DNA of 12,291 nt, taken from NCBI GenBank assembly GCA_937902525.1, contig CALEKV010000178.1, forward strand, positions 1 through 12,291, read 5' to 3'. Both the position numbers and the translations under genes were made by a program. The notes below the pieces were generated by a model, which worked only from the letters and a program-made list of their open reading frames with translations, was not told the DNA's origin and searched no databases. Each line of letters begins with the position of its first letter. Position 1 is the first letter of the stretch. The stretch comes from an uncultured Candidatus Saccharibacteria bacterium (GTDB taxonomy: Bacteria; Patescibacteriota; Saccharimonadia; Saccharimonadales; Saccharimonadaceae). Below, one piece after another: positions 1 to 6,511 of the stretch.

Positions 1-474
1 CTTAAGTCCACATGTGCGCGCATTATTGACGCGCCATGTACTGCTGCAATTTAGGCATTGATAGGCTTGGGGGGCGGTTTGGATACCAGTAGAGCTGCAG
101 CTGGGGCACTGCGAACGGGCGTGTAGCCAGTCACGGTATGAGTCCAGGTATTCTTCAATCAAGTCATTGTTAATATCAACACTATACTGTGCGCCCAGCG
201 TTAAGGCGTGCTCCCACGCTGCACGCTCCATGCCAATTAGTTCAATGTCTCTGCTGTATGATCCGTGTCCAAGTAGCGCATGGCCAAGTTCGTGCATCAG
301 TAGCTGTTGGCCATTCTTGTGTGTACTGTCGTAAAAAACGGTCATGCTTTTTGGGCTCCAATAAAAACCATCTCCTTGTGCAAAGGAGATGGTTTTGCCA
401 CTGGGAGTGGTTGGCCTAGTGCTTGCCAGCTTTTTTACTAGCGAGGTAGTCAATTCCATGATAATAACATCCAT
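1..474 (-). CDS. HExxH zinc metallopeptidase-like protein with C-terminal zinc ribbon, 3' truncated by window edge
   Basis: This open frame reads from ATG at 474 to base 1 with no stop, so at least 158 codons are present and the C-terminus is missing. HELGHALLGH at residues 61-70 is the HExxH zinc-peptidase signature. The way it is followed by an E-R-A-A helix recalls minimal gluzincins such as the ImmA/IrrE or SprT-like groups. CPSC (123-126) and CLNC (140-143) form a C4 zinc ribbon, with a further Cys at 155. I see no signal peptide, so it is probably cytoplasmic. The start at 474 has an AGAGG about 9 bases upstream and makes a 59-base overlap with the kinase gene. Start 459 (weak RBS) and start 345 (GGAG at 10 bases, beyond the internal hairpin) are alternatives. 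The substrate is unknown. Coding status is firm because of the two metal motifs; the precise family and start are less certain. Confidence 0.82.
   Translation of the reverse strand, partial: MDVIIMELTTSLVKKLASTRPTTPSGKTISFAQGDGFYWSPKSMTVFYDSTHKNGQQLLMHELGHALLGHGSYSRDIELIGMERAAWEHALTLGAQYSVDINNDLIEEYLDSYRDWLHARSQCPSCSSTGIQTAPQAYQCLNCSSTWRVNNARTCGLK
361..396 (-). terminator. Intrinsic terminator hairpin after the ROK gene, inside the peptidase frame
   Basis: The arms 364-377 (AAAACCATCTCCTT) and 383-396 are a perfect 14-bp inverted repeat around a 5-base loop. On the minus strand the stem ends in a U-rich run (five T, A, T), and its 5' arm begins with four A. That is the classic Rho-independent layout, starting 20 bases after the kinase stop codon. 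A second small hairpin (CCACT/AGTGG, 398-410) lies between. The oddity is that the same bases are open in the metallopeptidase frame. If that gene starts at 474 or 459, the hairpin is intragenic and could attenuate its transcription. Confidence 0.65.
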
Positions 475-1252
475 AAACCACAGCCTCTTCGGGGTGCTTG
501 GCTTGTACTAACTTTGGTAGCGGAATGTGGTCGGGCAGGTGATTGGCCAGGATTTCCTTTAGGTAAGCGCCGTAACGCGCGTAATATGTGCCAACGCTGC
601 CGCCAAAAACTATCACATCCGGTTGGATGATTGGTATCAGCACCAGTAGCCCGCGGCTAATGCGGTCAGCGATTTGGCGCCAGGTGCGTTTACTGGTGAT
701 TTCGCGAGCGAATTTTTTATAGATTTTGACGATTGCCTTGCCACTGGCGAATGATTCATAGCGTTGCACTCGGCCGTCGTATTCAATGAACATGTGGCCA
801 GCTTCGCTTTTGCGCATGGCTTGGTCGATTTTGCCGTTTTCTATGATGCCAATGCCAATACCGGTGCTAATACTGATATACATTACATTTTCTGGGATGG
901 TTGACATTATGCGCGCTTCGCCTAAGCCCGCTAGCTTAACGTCATTTTCAATTAGCACAGGCACGCCGGGTAGCATGTCATGAACAAGTTTATAAATGGG
1001 CACTTTTAGCCAGCCGTGGCCAATGTTGGGCGCCCATTTGACTACGCCATTATCAATCACGCCTGGCATGGCCATGACAATGGCGTCAACGCGCTTGTTA
1101 CCGTAGCGTTCGCGGATGACTTGCTTTAAGGTTTTTGCATATTCGGCCGGTTCTCCAGGGGTGGGAAACTTAATCGATTCGCCCATCTTACCGTCGTGGC
1201 CGAACGACGAAATGAGTGTTTTTGTCCCACCAGTATCGATTGTGACTAACAT
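416..1252 (-). CDS. ROK-family sugar kinase-like protein, short form without the Cys zinc motif
   Basis: This 278-aa protein has the ROK/ASKHA fold signatures in order: the N-terminal phosphate loop DTGGTK (6-11), the substrate and catalytic segment ENDVKLAGLGE (102-112) with D104 as the expected catalytic base, the second phosphate loop STGIGIGI (129-136), E150-A-G-H153 matching the ROK sugar-contacting E-x-G-H, and VFGGSV (215-220). The family normally phosphorylates hexoses such as glucose or N-acetyl sugars with ATP in the cytoplasm. The usual ROK zinc motif (CxCGxxGCxE) after the histidine is absent; the region reads YDGRVQRYESFASG instead. There is no N-terminal HTH, so it is a kinase type and not a NagC-type repressor. 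No Shine-Dalgarno is visible before ATG 1252, so initiation may be leaderless or weak. The gene is divergent from the LPKTG gene and overlaps the peptidase at its 3' end. The substrate cannot be assigned. Confidence 0.88.
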   Translation of the reverse strand: MLVTIDTGGTKTLISSFGHDGKMGESIKFPTPGEPAEYAKTLKQVIRERYGNKRVDAIVMAMPGVIDNGVVKWAPNIGHGWLKVPIYKLVHDMLPGVPVLIENDVKLAGLGEARIMSTIPENVMYISISTGIGIGIIENGKIDQAMRKSEAGHMFIEYDGRVQRYESFASGKAIVKIYKKFAREITSKRTWRQIADRISRGLLVLIPIIQPDVIVFGGSVGTYYARYGAYLKEILANHLPDHIPLPKLVQAKHPEEAVVYGCYYHGIDYLASKKAGKH

Positions 1253-1285
1253 ACTTATAGTTTACCATGAACCTGATTATTAAGA

Positions 1286-1318
1286 ATGCCACATTCAGCC
1301 GTTTTTGCATGGTGGCAT
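1286..1318. promoter_or_regulatory. Inverted repeat, candidate operator in the divergent intergenic region
   Basis: ATGCCAC (1286-1292) and GTGGCAT (1312-1318) are perfect 7-bp inverted arms separated by 19 bases. The right arm ends two bases before the -35 box of the LPKTG gene promoter. It also lies 34 to 66 bases upstream of the kinase start. A dimeric regulator bound here could influence both divergent genes. Arms this short can arise by chance, so this is only a candidate. Confidence 0.3.
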
Positions 1319-1319
1319 A

Positions 1320-1348
1320 TTGCGATAACTTGATAAAAAATGTATAAT
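1320..1348 (+). promoter_or_regulatory. Sigma-70-type promoter of the LPKTG protein gene
   Basis: TTGCGA (1320-1325) and a consensus TATAAT (1343-1348) are 17 bases apart. The predicted start near 1355 leaves a leader of about 30 bases that contains AGAGG (1371-1375) before ATG 1386. The match on -10 is perfect and on -35 is four of six. Confidence 0.7.
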
Positions 1349-1385
1349 ATTGCTAGACTACAAGTTTCAGAGAGGACTATGTAAA

Positions 1386-1829
1386 ATGAGCAACAACAAA
1401 CGAGGTTCTGTAGTGGGATACGTGCTTGGCGGCGTGCTTTTGATGGCGCTACTTGTGGGCGGTATCATGATATATAAAAACAACATCAACAAATTAACCG
1501 GTGTCAGCACGGGTGATGGCCAGGTGGCAAATCAAGATTCAACCAACCAGGATGATCAGGCGGCTAAGGATCAGGCGATTAAAGACCAAGCAGCGCAGAA
1601 TGAGGCAGCGCTAAGACAGCAACAAGAAGCCGAAAAAAAGGCGCAAGAACAAAATAAAGCCGCTAACGATGCAGCGCAAAAGGCAACACAGGTGCCGCAT
1701 ACCTCTACCGCTCCGGCACAGGCTTTACCTAAAACCGGTCCAGCCCAAGATGCGGCTTTGATGGCTGCGGGGCTGGGTCTGTCTGTGGGCGCGGTCATTG
1801 CTTACCGTCGCTCACTATCCGCGCTTTGA
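1386..1829 (+). CDS. Small LPxTG-type surface protein
   Basis: This 147-aa protein has a membrane or signal segment at residues 9-30. An Ala/Gln/Glu/Lys-rich, probably helical stalk follows at about 50-101, then a short Pro/Thr linker, LPKTG at 114-118, a hydrophobic segment at about 122-140 and a short RRSLSAL tail. LPxTG, hydrophobic span and positive tail is the cell-wall sorting signal cleaved by class A-type sortases in Gram-positive-type cells. No sortase gene is in the window. I chose ATG 1386 over the longer frame from TTG 1350 because AGAGG sits 10 bases before it and the -10 box (1343-1348) would overlap the TTG. The stalk is low-complexity and has no recognisable domain, so it may act as a spacer or adhesin stem. 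It is transcribed alone, divergently from the kinase and ahead of rpsA. Confidence 0.85.
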   Translation: MSNNKRGSVVGYVLGGVLLMALLVGGIMIYKNNINKLTGVSTGDGQVANQDSTNQDDQAAKDQAIKDQAAQNEAALRQQQEAEKKAQEQNKAANDAAQKATQVPHTSTAPAQALPKTGPAQDAALMAAGLGLSVGAVIAYRRSLSAL

Positions 1830-1839
1830 GGCGTTAAGC

Positions 1840-1868
1840 TAGACACATCTGTAAAACTAGTGTAAAAT
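1840..1868 (+). promoter_or_regulatory. Sigma-70-type promoter of rpsA (and probably infB)
   Basis: TAGACA (1840-1845, five of six to consensus) and TAAAAT (1863-1868, five of six) are separated by exactly 17 bases. A start near 1875 gives a leader of about 80 bases before ATG 1956. That leader contains a GC-rich stretch (about 1887-1927) that could fold. S1 autoregulates its own translation in E. coli, but no specific element can be recognised here. Confidence 0.65.
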
Positions 1869-1955
1869 AAATAAGAATCTGTAGGCGTTTTTGTTTGCGC
1901 CCATGGAGTGCATGCCTGGCGTGCGCAATAATATTAACTTTAAAGAGGAGTTATA

Positions 1956-3029
1956 ATGGCAACAACCGCCACTGTAACCATGGATGACCTATTGGCTGGC
2001 AACAGTGTTAAGCAGGTCGCAAATGGCGAAGTTATCACCGGCAAGGTGCTTAGCGTTCGCAAACACGAAGTATTAATTGATTTAGGCGCTCAAGGCGTTG
2101 GATATGTGCCGCGACGTGAAGTCGGCTATAGTCGACAGCTAAATATTGGCGATGAAGTTACGGCTAGCGTAGTCGAGACCGAACTTGATAATGGCTACAG
2201 CCTGCTGAGCCTCCGTAAAGCCGCTAAAGATCGTGGCTGGGAGGAAGTCCAGGAAAAACTAGACGCTGGTGACATCATTGACATTCAGCCATACGACGCA
2301 AACCGCGGCGGTATGCTGATTGAGTACGAAGGTGTAAGGGGATTTTTGCCAGTATCACAACTGAGTGCCGAACATTACCCGCGCGTTGGTAGTGCCGATA
2401 AGGATGAGATTTTGCAGCGCCTGAATAGCCTTATAGGCCAAACGCTTAAGGTACGCATTATGGACGCTGATCGCAAGACCAATCAGCTCATCTTTAGCGA
2501 AAAAGAAGCTGTCAAGGACGGCCTAGCTGCTCGTTTTGAGAAGCTGACCGTAGGCGATACTGTAAAGGGTGTTGTTACTGGTGTGGTTGATTTTGGCGCG
2601 TTTGTTAACGTGGATGGTATTGAAGGTTTAGTCCACATTAGCGAAATTAGCTGGGAGCGTGTAAACAACCCTGGCGATTACGTGAAAGTTGGCGACACGA
2701 TCGAAGCGAAAATTATTAGCATTGATAAAGACCGCTTGAGCCTAAGTATTAAACAATTAACAAAAGACCCATGGCTTGACGAAGTAGAAAAGTTTAACAA
2801 GGGCGATAAAGTAGAGGGTACCGTAACGCGCATTACGCCGTTTGGTGCTTTCGTACAAATCAGTCCAGCTGTTGAGGCTTTAGTGCACATTAGCGAACTT
2901 GGCGGTGGTAGCGACGTTGACCCTGAAAAGGTGTTTACGCTGAACGAACGCAAAGAGTTTATCGTGCTAGAAATTGACAAAGACAATCGCAAGATAAGTT
3001 TAAGCCTTGCGGACAAGAAAAAGAAGTAA
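1956..3029 (+). CDS. rpsA: 30S ribosomal protein S1 (four S1 domains)
   Basis: This 357-aa protein has four OB-fold S1 repeats, at about residues 21-88, 104-182, 198-266 and 283-353. Repeats 3 and 4 carry the hallmark FGAFV (213-217 and 296-300) and HISE (227-230 and 311-314), so they are the canonical RNA-binding repeats. Repeats 1 and 2 are divergent and resemble the ribosome-docking repeats. Bacterial S1 holds mRNA near the 30S platform and helps unwind structured leaders. Four repeats is shorter than the six of proteobacteria and similar to many Gram-positive forms. The start is fixed by a strong AGAGGAG five bases before ATG 1956. The C-terminus is a Lys-rich tail. infB follows after 59 bases on the same strand, probably in the same transcript. 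The assignment to S1 and not to another multi-S1 protein is secure from the repeat order and length. Confidence 0.93.
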   Translation: MATTATVTMDDLLAGNSVKQVANGEVITGKVLSVRKHEVLIDLGAQGVGYVPRREVGYSRQLNIGDEVTASVVETELDNGYSLLSLRKAAKDRGWEEVQEKLDAGDIIDIQPYDANRGGMLIEYEGVRGFLPVSQLSAEHYPRVGSADKDEILQRLNSLIGQTLKVRIMDADRKTNQLIFSEKEAVKDGLAARFEKLTVGDTVKGVVTGVVDFGAFVNVDGIEGLVHISEISWERVNNPGDYVKVGDTIEAKIISIDKDRLSLSIKQLTKDPWLDEVEKFNKGDKVEGTVTRITPFGAFVQISPAVEALVHISELGGGSDVDPEKVFTLNERKEFIVLEIDKDNRKISLSLADKKKK

Positions 3030-3088
3030 TGAGTACTAACTAAATAGTTCGCCGCCTTTAGGGTGACGGACAGAAAGGAGCCGCCCCT

Positions 3089-4867
3089 ATGGCACAGCCA
3101 GATCAAAAAATCCTGGTTATCGCTGACTCTATCACGGTGGGAGAGTTAGCCGAAACGCTCAACCTGCCCGTTACCCAACTAGTTGGCGAACTATTTAAGA
3201 ACGGTATCGTTGCCACTATCAATCAGCGCATTGATTTCGAGACCGCGCAAATTATTGTTGAAGAATTGGGCATTGATGCTGAACTACAACGTAAGGAGGT
3301 GGCCACCACCGCTGAACGGCACGTGCATGCGCCGAGCGACAAAGCGGTAGAGCGCCCGCCGATTGTGGCCGTGATGGGCCACGTGGACCATGGTAAAACT
3401 ACGCTGTTGGATGCGATTTTAGACACCAAAGTGGTAGAAAGCGAAGCTGGCGGCATTACGCAGCATATTAGCGCCTACCAAACCCGCCGTGGCAACCGTG
3501 TCATGACGCTACTTGATACACCGGGCCACGAAGCCTTTGCGGCTTTACGCCAACATGGCGCAGCGTTAACGGATGTCGTGATCATTGTCGTGGCGGCAGA
3601 TGACGGCGTGAAGCCACAAACCGTGGAGGCTATCCGGTTTGCTCGCAGCGCTAATGCAAAAATCGTGGTGGCAATCAATAAAATTGATAAAGAAGCCGCC
3701 AACCTGGATATGGTTAAAGCGCAACTGGCAAGCGAACATGGCCTTAATCCCGAAGAATGGGGTGGCGATACCATTATGGTGCCCGTCAGTGCCAAGCGTG
3801 GCGACAATATCGATAAATTACTGGATGCCGTTTTATTAGTGGCTGATATGGAAGAGCTTAGGGCAGATGTTGACGCACCCGCTGAAGGTTTGGTGATTGA
3901 AGCACATATGGAAACGGGCAAGGGGAGTGTAGTCGGTTTACTTATCGAACAAGGTACATTAAACCCAGGGCATTTTTTGGTGGCGGGCACCACTTATGCC
4001 AAGGTGCGCACCATGGTGGATTATGCTGGGCGTACGCTTAAGAGCGCCGGTCCAAGCACGCCAGTAACGGTGACTGGCTTTAAGCAAATTCCGCAGTTTG
4101 GTGATGTGTTTATCGTGGTTAAAAATGAAAGAGAAGCGCGCTTGCTAGTTGAAAAAGCTAAAATTGAGCGTGAACGCAATGCCGCTAGTACTAATGTGAC
4201 CGGCGCCGATTTGTTAAAAATGATGACAGAAAAACACGATAGTCAGGACTTTAATGTGGTTATTAAGGCGGACGTACAGGGTTCGTTGACATCTGTAATC
4301 GATAGCTTGCGCTTAGTGGATACGCAGGGTGAAATCAAGCTTAATGTGGTGCGTAGCGGTGTGGGTGACATAAAAGAAACCGACATTAATTCCGCCAGTG
4401 CATCTGGTGCGATTATTTACGGCTTTAACGTGTCAATGCCACCTGCTGTCAAGCGTTTGGCTATGCGCGATAAGGTTGAGGTGCGGTTATTTAAGGTTAT
4501 TTATGAACTGTTGGACGACGCGCGCACCAGTATGGAGCAAATGTTAGCGCCAGAAGTGGTAGAAACCGAAGTCGGTAAATTGACTGTAAAAGGTGTGTTC
4601 CGTACCATGAAGGAAGAAGTCATTTGTGGCGGAGAAGTCACGAGCGGAAAAGTTATAGCAGATGTGTTAGTGCGCGTGAAGCATGGTGATGAAAAAATCG
4701 CTGAAGTGGAAGTGGCGCACGTGCAGCGCCAGCAGGTTGAGGCTAAAGAAGTCTTTGAAGGAGAAATGTGCGGCCTGAGCCTTAAGACTACTAAGAAATT
4801 GCAACTTGAAGTGGGCGACAAGCTAGAGTTCTTTACGCGCGAACTGGTAAAACGCACGCTGAAATAA
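3089..4867 (+). CDS. infB: Translation initiation factor IF-2, compact form
   Basis: IF-2 is the GTPase that brings initiator tRNA to the 30S subunit and promotes subunit joining. The 592-aa protein has a single small IF2-N domain (about residues 7-62) and a short linker. The G domain follows, with G1 GHVDHGKT (97-104), switch I GGITQHI (121-127), G3 DTPGH (143-147), G4 NKID (197-200) and G5 SAK (234-236). Domains II, III and the fMet-tRNA-binding C-terminal barrel follow in the usual order. The long charged N-terminal extension of E. coli IF-2 (about 890 aa) is absent, as in many reduced genomes. AAAGGAG (3074-3080) lies 8 bases before ATG 3089. It follows rpsA here, and nusA, its usual upstream partner, is not present in the window. 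A hairpin terminator lies 12 bases after the stop. Confidence 0.97.
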   Translation: MAQPDQKILVIADSITVGELAETLNLPVTQLVGELFKNGIVATINQRIDFETAQIIVEELGIDAELQRKEVATTAERHVHAPSDKAVERPPIVAVMGHVDHGKTTLLDAILDTKVVESEAGGITQHISAYQTRRGNRVMTLLDTPGHEAFAALRQHGAALTDVVIIVVAADDGVKPQTVEAIRFARSANAKIVVAINKIDKEAANLDMVKAQLASEHGLNPEEWGGDTIMVPVSAKRGDNIDKLLDAVLLVADMEELRADVDAPAEGLVIEAHMETGKGSVVGLLIEQGTLNPGHFLVAGTTYAKVRTMVDYAGRTLKSAGPSTPVTVTGFKQIPQFGDVFIVVKNEREARLLVEKAKIERERNAASTNVTGADLLKMMTEKHDSQDFNVVIKADVQGSLTSVIDSLRLVDTQGEIKLNVVRSGVGDIKETDINSASASGAIIYGFNVSMPPAVKRLAMRDKVEVRLFKVIYELLDDARTSMEQMLAPEVVETEVGKLTVKGVFRTMKEEVICGGEVTSGKVIADVLVRVKHGDEKIAEVEVAHVQRQQVEAKEVFEGEMCGLSLKTTKKLQLEVGDKLEFFTRELVKRTLK

Positions 4868-4878
4868 CTATAATAATG

Positions 4879-4914
4879 CAAATAACCCCCTTGGAAACCA
4901 TAGGGGGTTATTTG
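4879..4914. terminator. Bidirectional intrinsic terminator between convergent infB and the DUF11 gene
   Basis: The arms 4879-4890 (CAAATAACCCCC) and 4903-4914 are a perfect 12-bp inverted repeat. The 12-base middle can pair further (T4891 with A4902, and TGG/CCA inside), giving a long near-continuous hairpin. The stem has a GC-rich top and an A/T-rich base, so both strands end in U-rich sequence: TTATTTG then TCGTTT on plus, and TTATTTGCATTATTATAG on minus. It serves infB from the left and the surface-protein gene from the right. Confidence 0.85.
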
Positions 4915-4966
4915 TCGTTTGACATAAGGTATATGCGGAGCGGTCAGGGGCTCTTTTACGTAAACG

Positions 4967-6334
4967 TTAGCTACGGCGGCTTGCAAGATACGCATAGCCG
5001 GCATAGGCAAGCGCACCTGCGCCGGTTATGCCGAGCACTCCTGCGCCAAGGCCGGTTCTCGGCAGTTCAGTGGTTTCGGCCGGAGCAACCGGGGACTGGC
5101 ATTTGTCACTGTCTTTACTGGCGTAGTTGCCGGGGTTTTTGTTGTACTCATCCTTAGTGATGGTGACAACGCTGCCGCTGGTAATGTCGCATACCGTCAC
5201 CTTTTCGGGTACTGGTTTGTTACATTCTTTGGTAACTTTTACCACGGCGGTATCACTCTTTGTGCCATTTTGCGTGATTGCTTCTGCTCTGTTTACCAGG
5301 TCATTCACGCCGCACGCGGCCAGATTATCGTTTGCCGCAACGGTCGCGCTGAACTTAACGTACAGAGCGGCACCCGGCGCAAAGGCGCCAAAGCTAATTC
5401 CGTCTGTTACCAGCTTATCGCTGTTCGTTGCTGCCCATTGGTTGCCGGTCTTTGAACTTGAGTACATGGTGGTACCGGCAACATAACTAACGCCTGCGGG
5501 CAGAACGTCTTTTATGGTCACGTTTTCCTGAGTGGTCGTGCCGGTATTTTTGTACTTAATTTTGTAGTCAACAGTATCGCCGGGGTTAACGGCGGCGGAA
5601 TCGCCATATTGGTTGGCCCCGCTGGGGCTGACCTGCTTAGTGATCTCAAAGTTTGGTTGATCTACCACAAAACGGTAGGTCACGTACCCGGAGTATTGTG
5701 AGCAGCCGGGTACCTTGCCATCAAGCGCATCGTAACCTAGCGGTGTGCCGGCGTCTGACGCCAATTGGCTAAGATCAAGCGTTTGGCCGTTGACCGCACC
5801 GTTGCTGGTGATTGTTGCGCTATTTTGAACATAGCGGAGCGCCACACTGCTACCGGTAGCGTTTTTGCCGTAGGCTTCATCCCACACCTGTGCCGGGTTG
5901 GCGTTTGATGCACTCACAAAACCGGTAATACGTGCGCTTTCGCCGCTGTTCACAGTTGCCGGCATTTGTATGCGCATGCGCGTGTTTTTGGCAATGCCTG
6001 CATAATCATGGTCGGCATCGTTATAGTTGGTTGAGGCGTTGTTGTGGTAAAACACATATACCTCGTACTCTTTACCGGCGACTAAATCAACATTTTCGCC
6101 GAACGTACCGTTGTCGGTGTAGTTACGGATTTGGACAAAGTTGCGTTCGTCGCCATGCTTTGGGTTATCGGTGATTGAGTTAAAAGTGACATGGGTGGCG
6201 GGGTTTGCCATGGTAAAAGTAGTGCGGTCTGGACCCCAGGCATGCAAAACGCCAGCAAAAATGCCGGTGCCTGCAATGATTGCGGCAACACCTGTAATGA
6301 CGGGGTGGGACCGCAGGGTTTTTAGTAGGTTCAT
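4967..6334 (-). CDS. DUF11-domain cell-surface protein with LPRTG sorting signal
   Basis: This 455-aa protein begins with a signal/anchor segment (residues about 12-32) after a short basic N-terminus. A first beta-rich region (about 38-225) is rich in Asn, Thr and Tyr. A DUF11-type repeat follows at about 228-367: the strand F-E-I-T-K, then NPGDTVDYKIKYKNTG, then the DVLPAGVSYV segment (276-285) typical of the family. A Cys-bracketed segment lies at 371-412, then LPRTG (424-428), a hydrophobic span and an ASRRS tail. Cysteines at 211, 341, 371, 382 and 412 could form disulfides outside the cell. DUF11 proteins are usually wall-attached adhesin or stalk proteins, and that role is inferred here. 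ATG 6334 has AGGAG six bases upstream. The gene converges on infB and shares a terminator with it. Upstream of it lies one arm of the long inverted repeat. Confidence 0.86.
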   Translation of the reverse strand: MNLLKTLRSHPVITGVAAIIAGTGIFAGVLHAWGPDRTTFTMANPATHVTFNSITDNPKHGDERNFVQIRNYTDNGTFGENVDLVAGKEYEVYVFYHNNASTNYNDADHDYAGIAKNTRMRIQMPATVNSGESARITGFVSASNANPAQVWDEAYGKNATGSSVALRYVQNSATITSNGAVNGQTLDLSQLASDAGTPLGYDALDGKVPGCSQYSGYVTYRFVVDQPNFEITKQVSPSGANQYGDSAAVNPGDTVDYKIKYKNTGTTTQENVTIKDVLPAGVSYVAGTTMYSSSKTGNQWAATNSDKLVTDGISFGAFAPGAALYVKFSATVAANDNLAACGVNDLVNRAEAITQNGTKSDTAVVKVTKECNKPVPEKVTVCDITSGSVVTITKDEYNKNPGNYASKDSDKCQSPVAPAETTELPRTGLGAGVLGITGAGALAYAGYAYLASRRS

Positions 6335-6408
6335 ATTATTCTCCTAAAGTAATGATTATTAAAAATTGCTTACGTAAAATTAGATTATTAAAGTCCTCAT
6401 GCTGGGGG

Positions 6409-6449
6409 CGTTAAACTTAGTAAAATAGTGTCAAATCATAGTATTTCAT
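6409..6449 (-). repeat. Left arm of 41-bp imperfect inverted repeat flanking the GC-rich operon
   Basis: The core 6426-6449 is the reverse complement of 8981-9004 at 23 of 24 positions. It includes the 15-mer TAGTGTCAAATCATA (6426-6440) without mismatch. Similarity continues outward, with two 2-base gaps, through ACTTRGTA to CGTTAA at 6409. Read outward on the minus strand it contains TTGACA (6434-6429). No convincing -10 box stands 16-18 bases beyond it. Confidence 0.8.
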
Positions 6450-6456
6450 GGGGTTT

Positions 6457-6489
6457 GCCCTGCGCCTTTCTGGGTGAAAGGCGCAGGGC
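6457..6489 (-). terminator. GC-rich hairpin terminator of the two-gene operon
   Basis: GCCCTGCGCCTTTC (6457-6470) and its exact reverse complement (6476-6489) form a 14-bp stem with a 5-base loop, 22 bases after the stop codon of the 438-aa gene. No U-tract follows on either strand. U-less GC-rich stems are common as actinobacterial terminators, which fits the foreign look of the operon. It would also insulate the downstream DUF11 gene from read-through. Confidence 0.65.
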
Positions 6490-6511
6490 GGTAGTGTGTG
6501 ACTGATGGCCC

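Noticed and set aside
189-419. Plus-strand 76-codon open frame
   Set aside because: It lies antisense to the metallopeptidase frame, which has HELGH and a zinc ribbon. Its own translation is Cys/Arg-rich with no domain, and no ribosome binding site was seen.
3055-3078. CCTTT/AAAGG pairing that would cover the infB Shine-Dalgarno
   Set aside because: Only five base pairs around a 14-base loop, with no extension on either side, so too weak to call a regulatory hairpin.
4919-4924. TTGACA after the infB terminator as a possible promoter
   Set aside because: No -10 box at 16-18 bases and no plus-strand gene downstream; the DUF11 gene is on the opposite strand.
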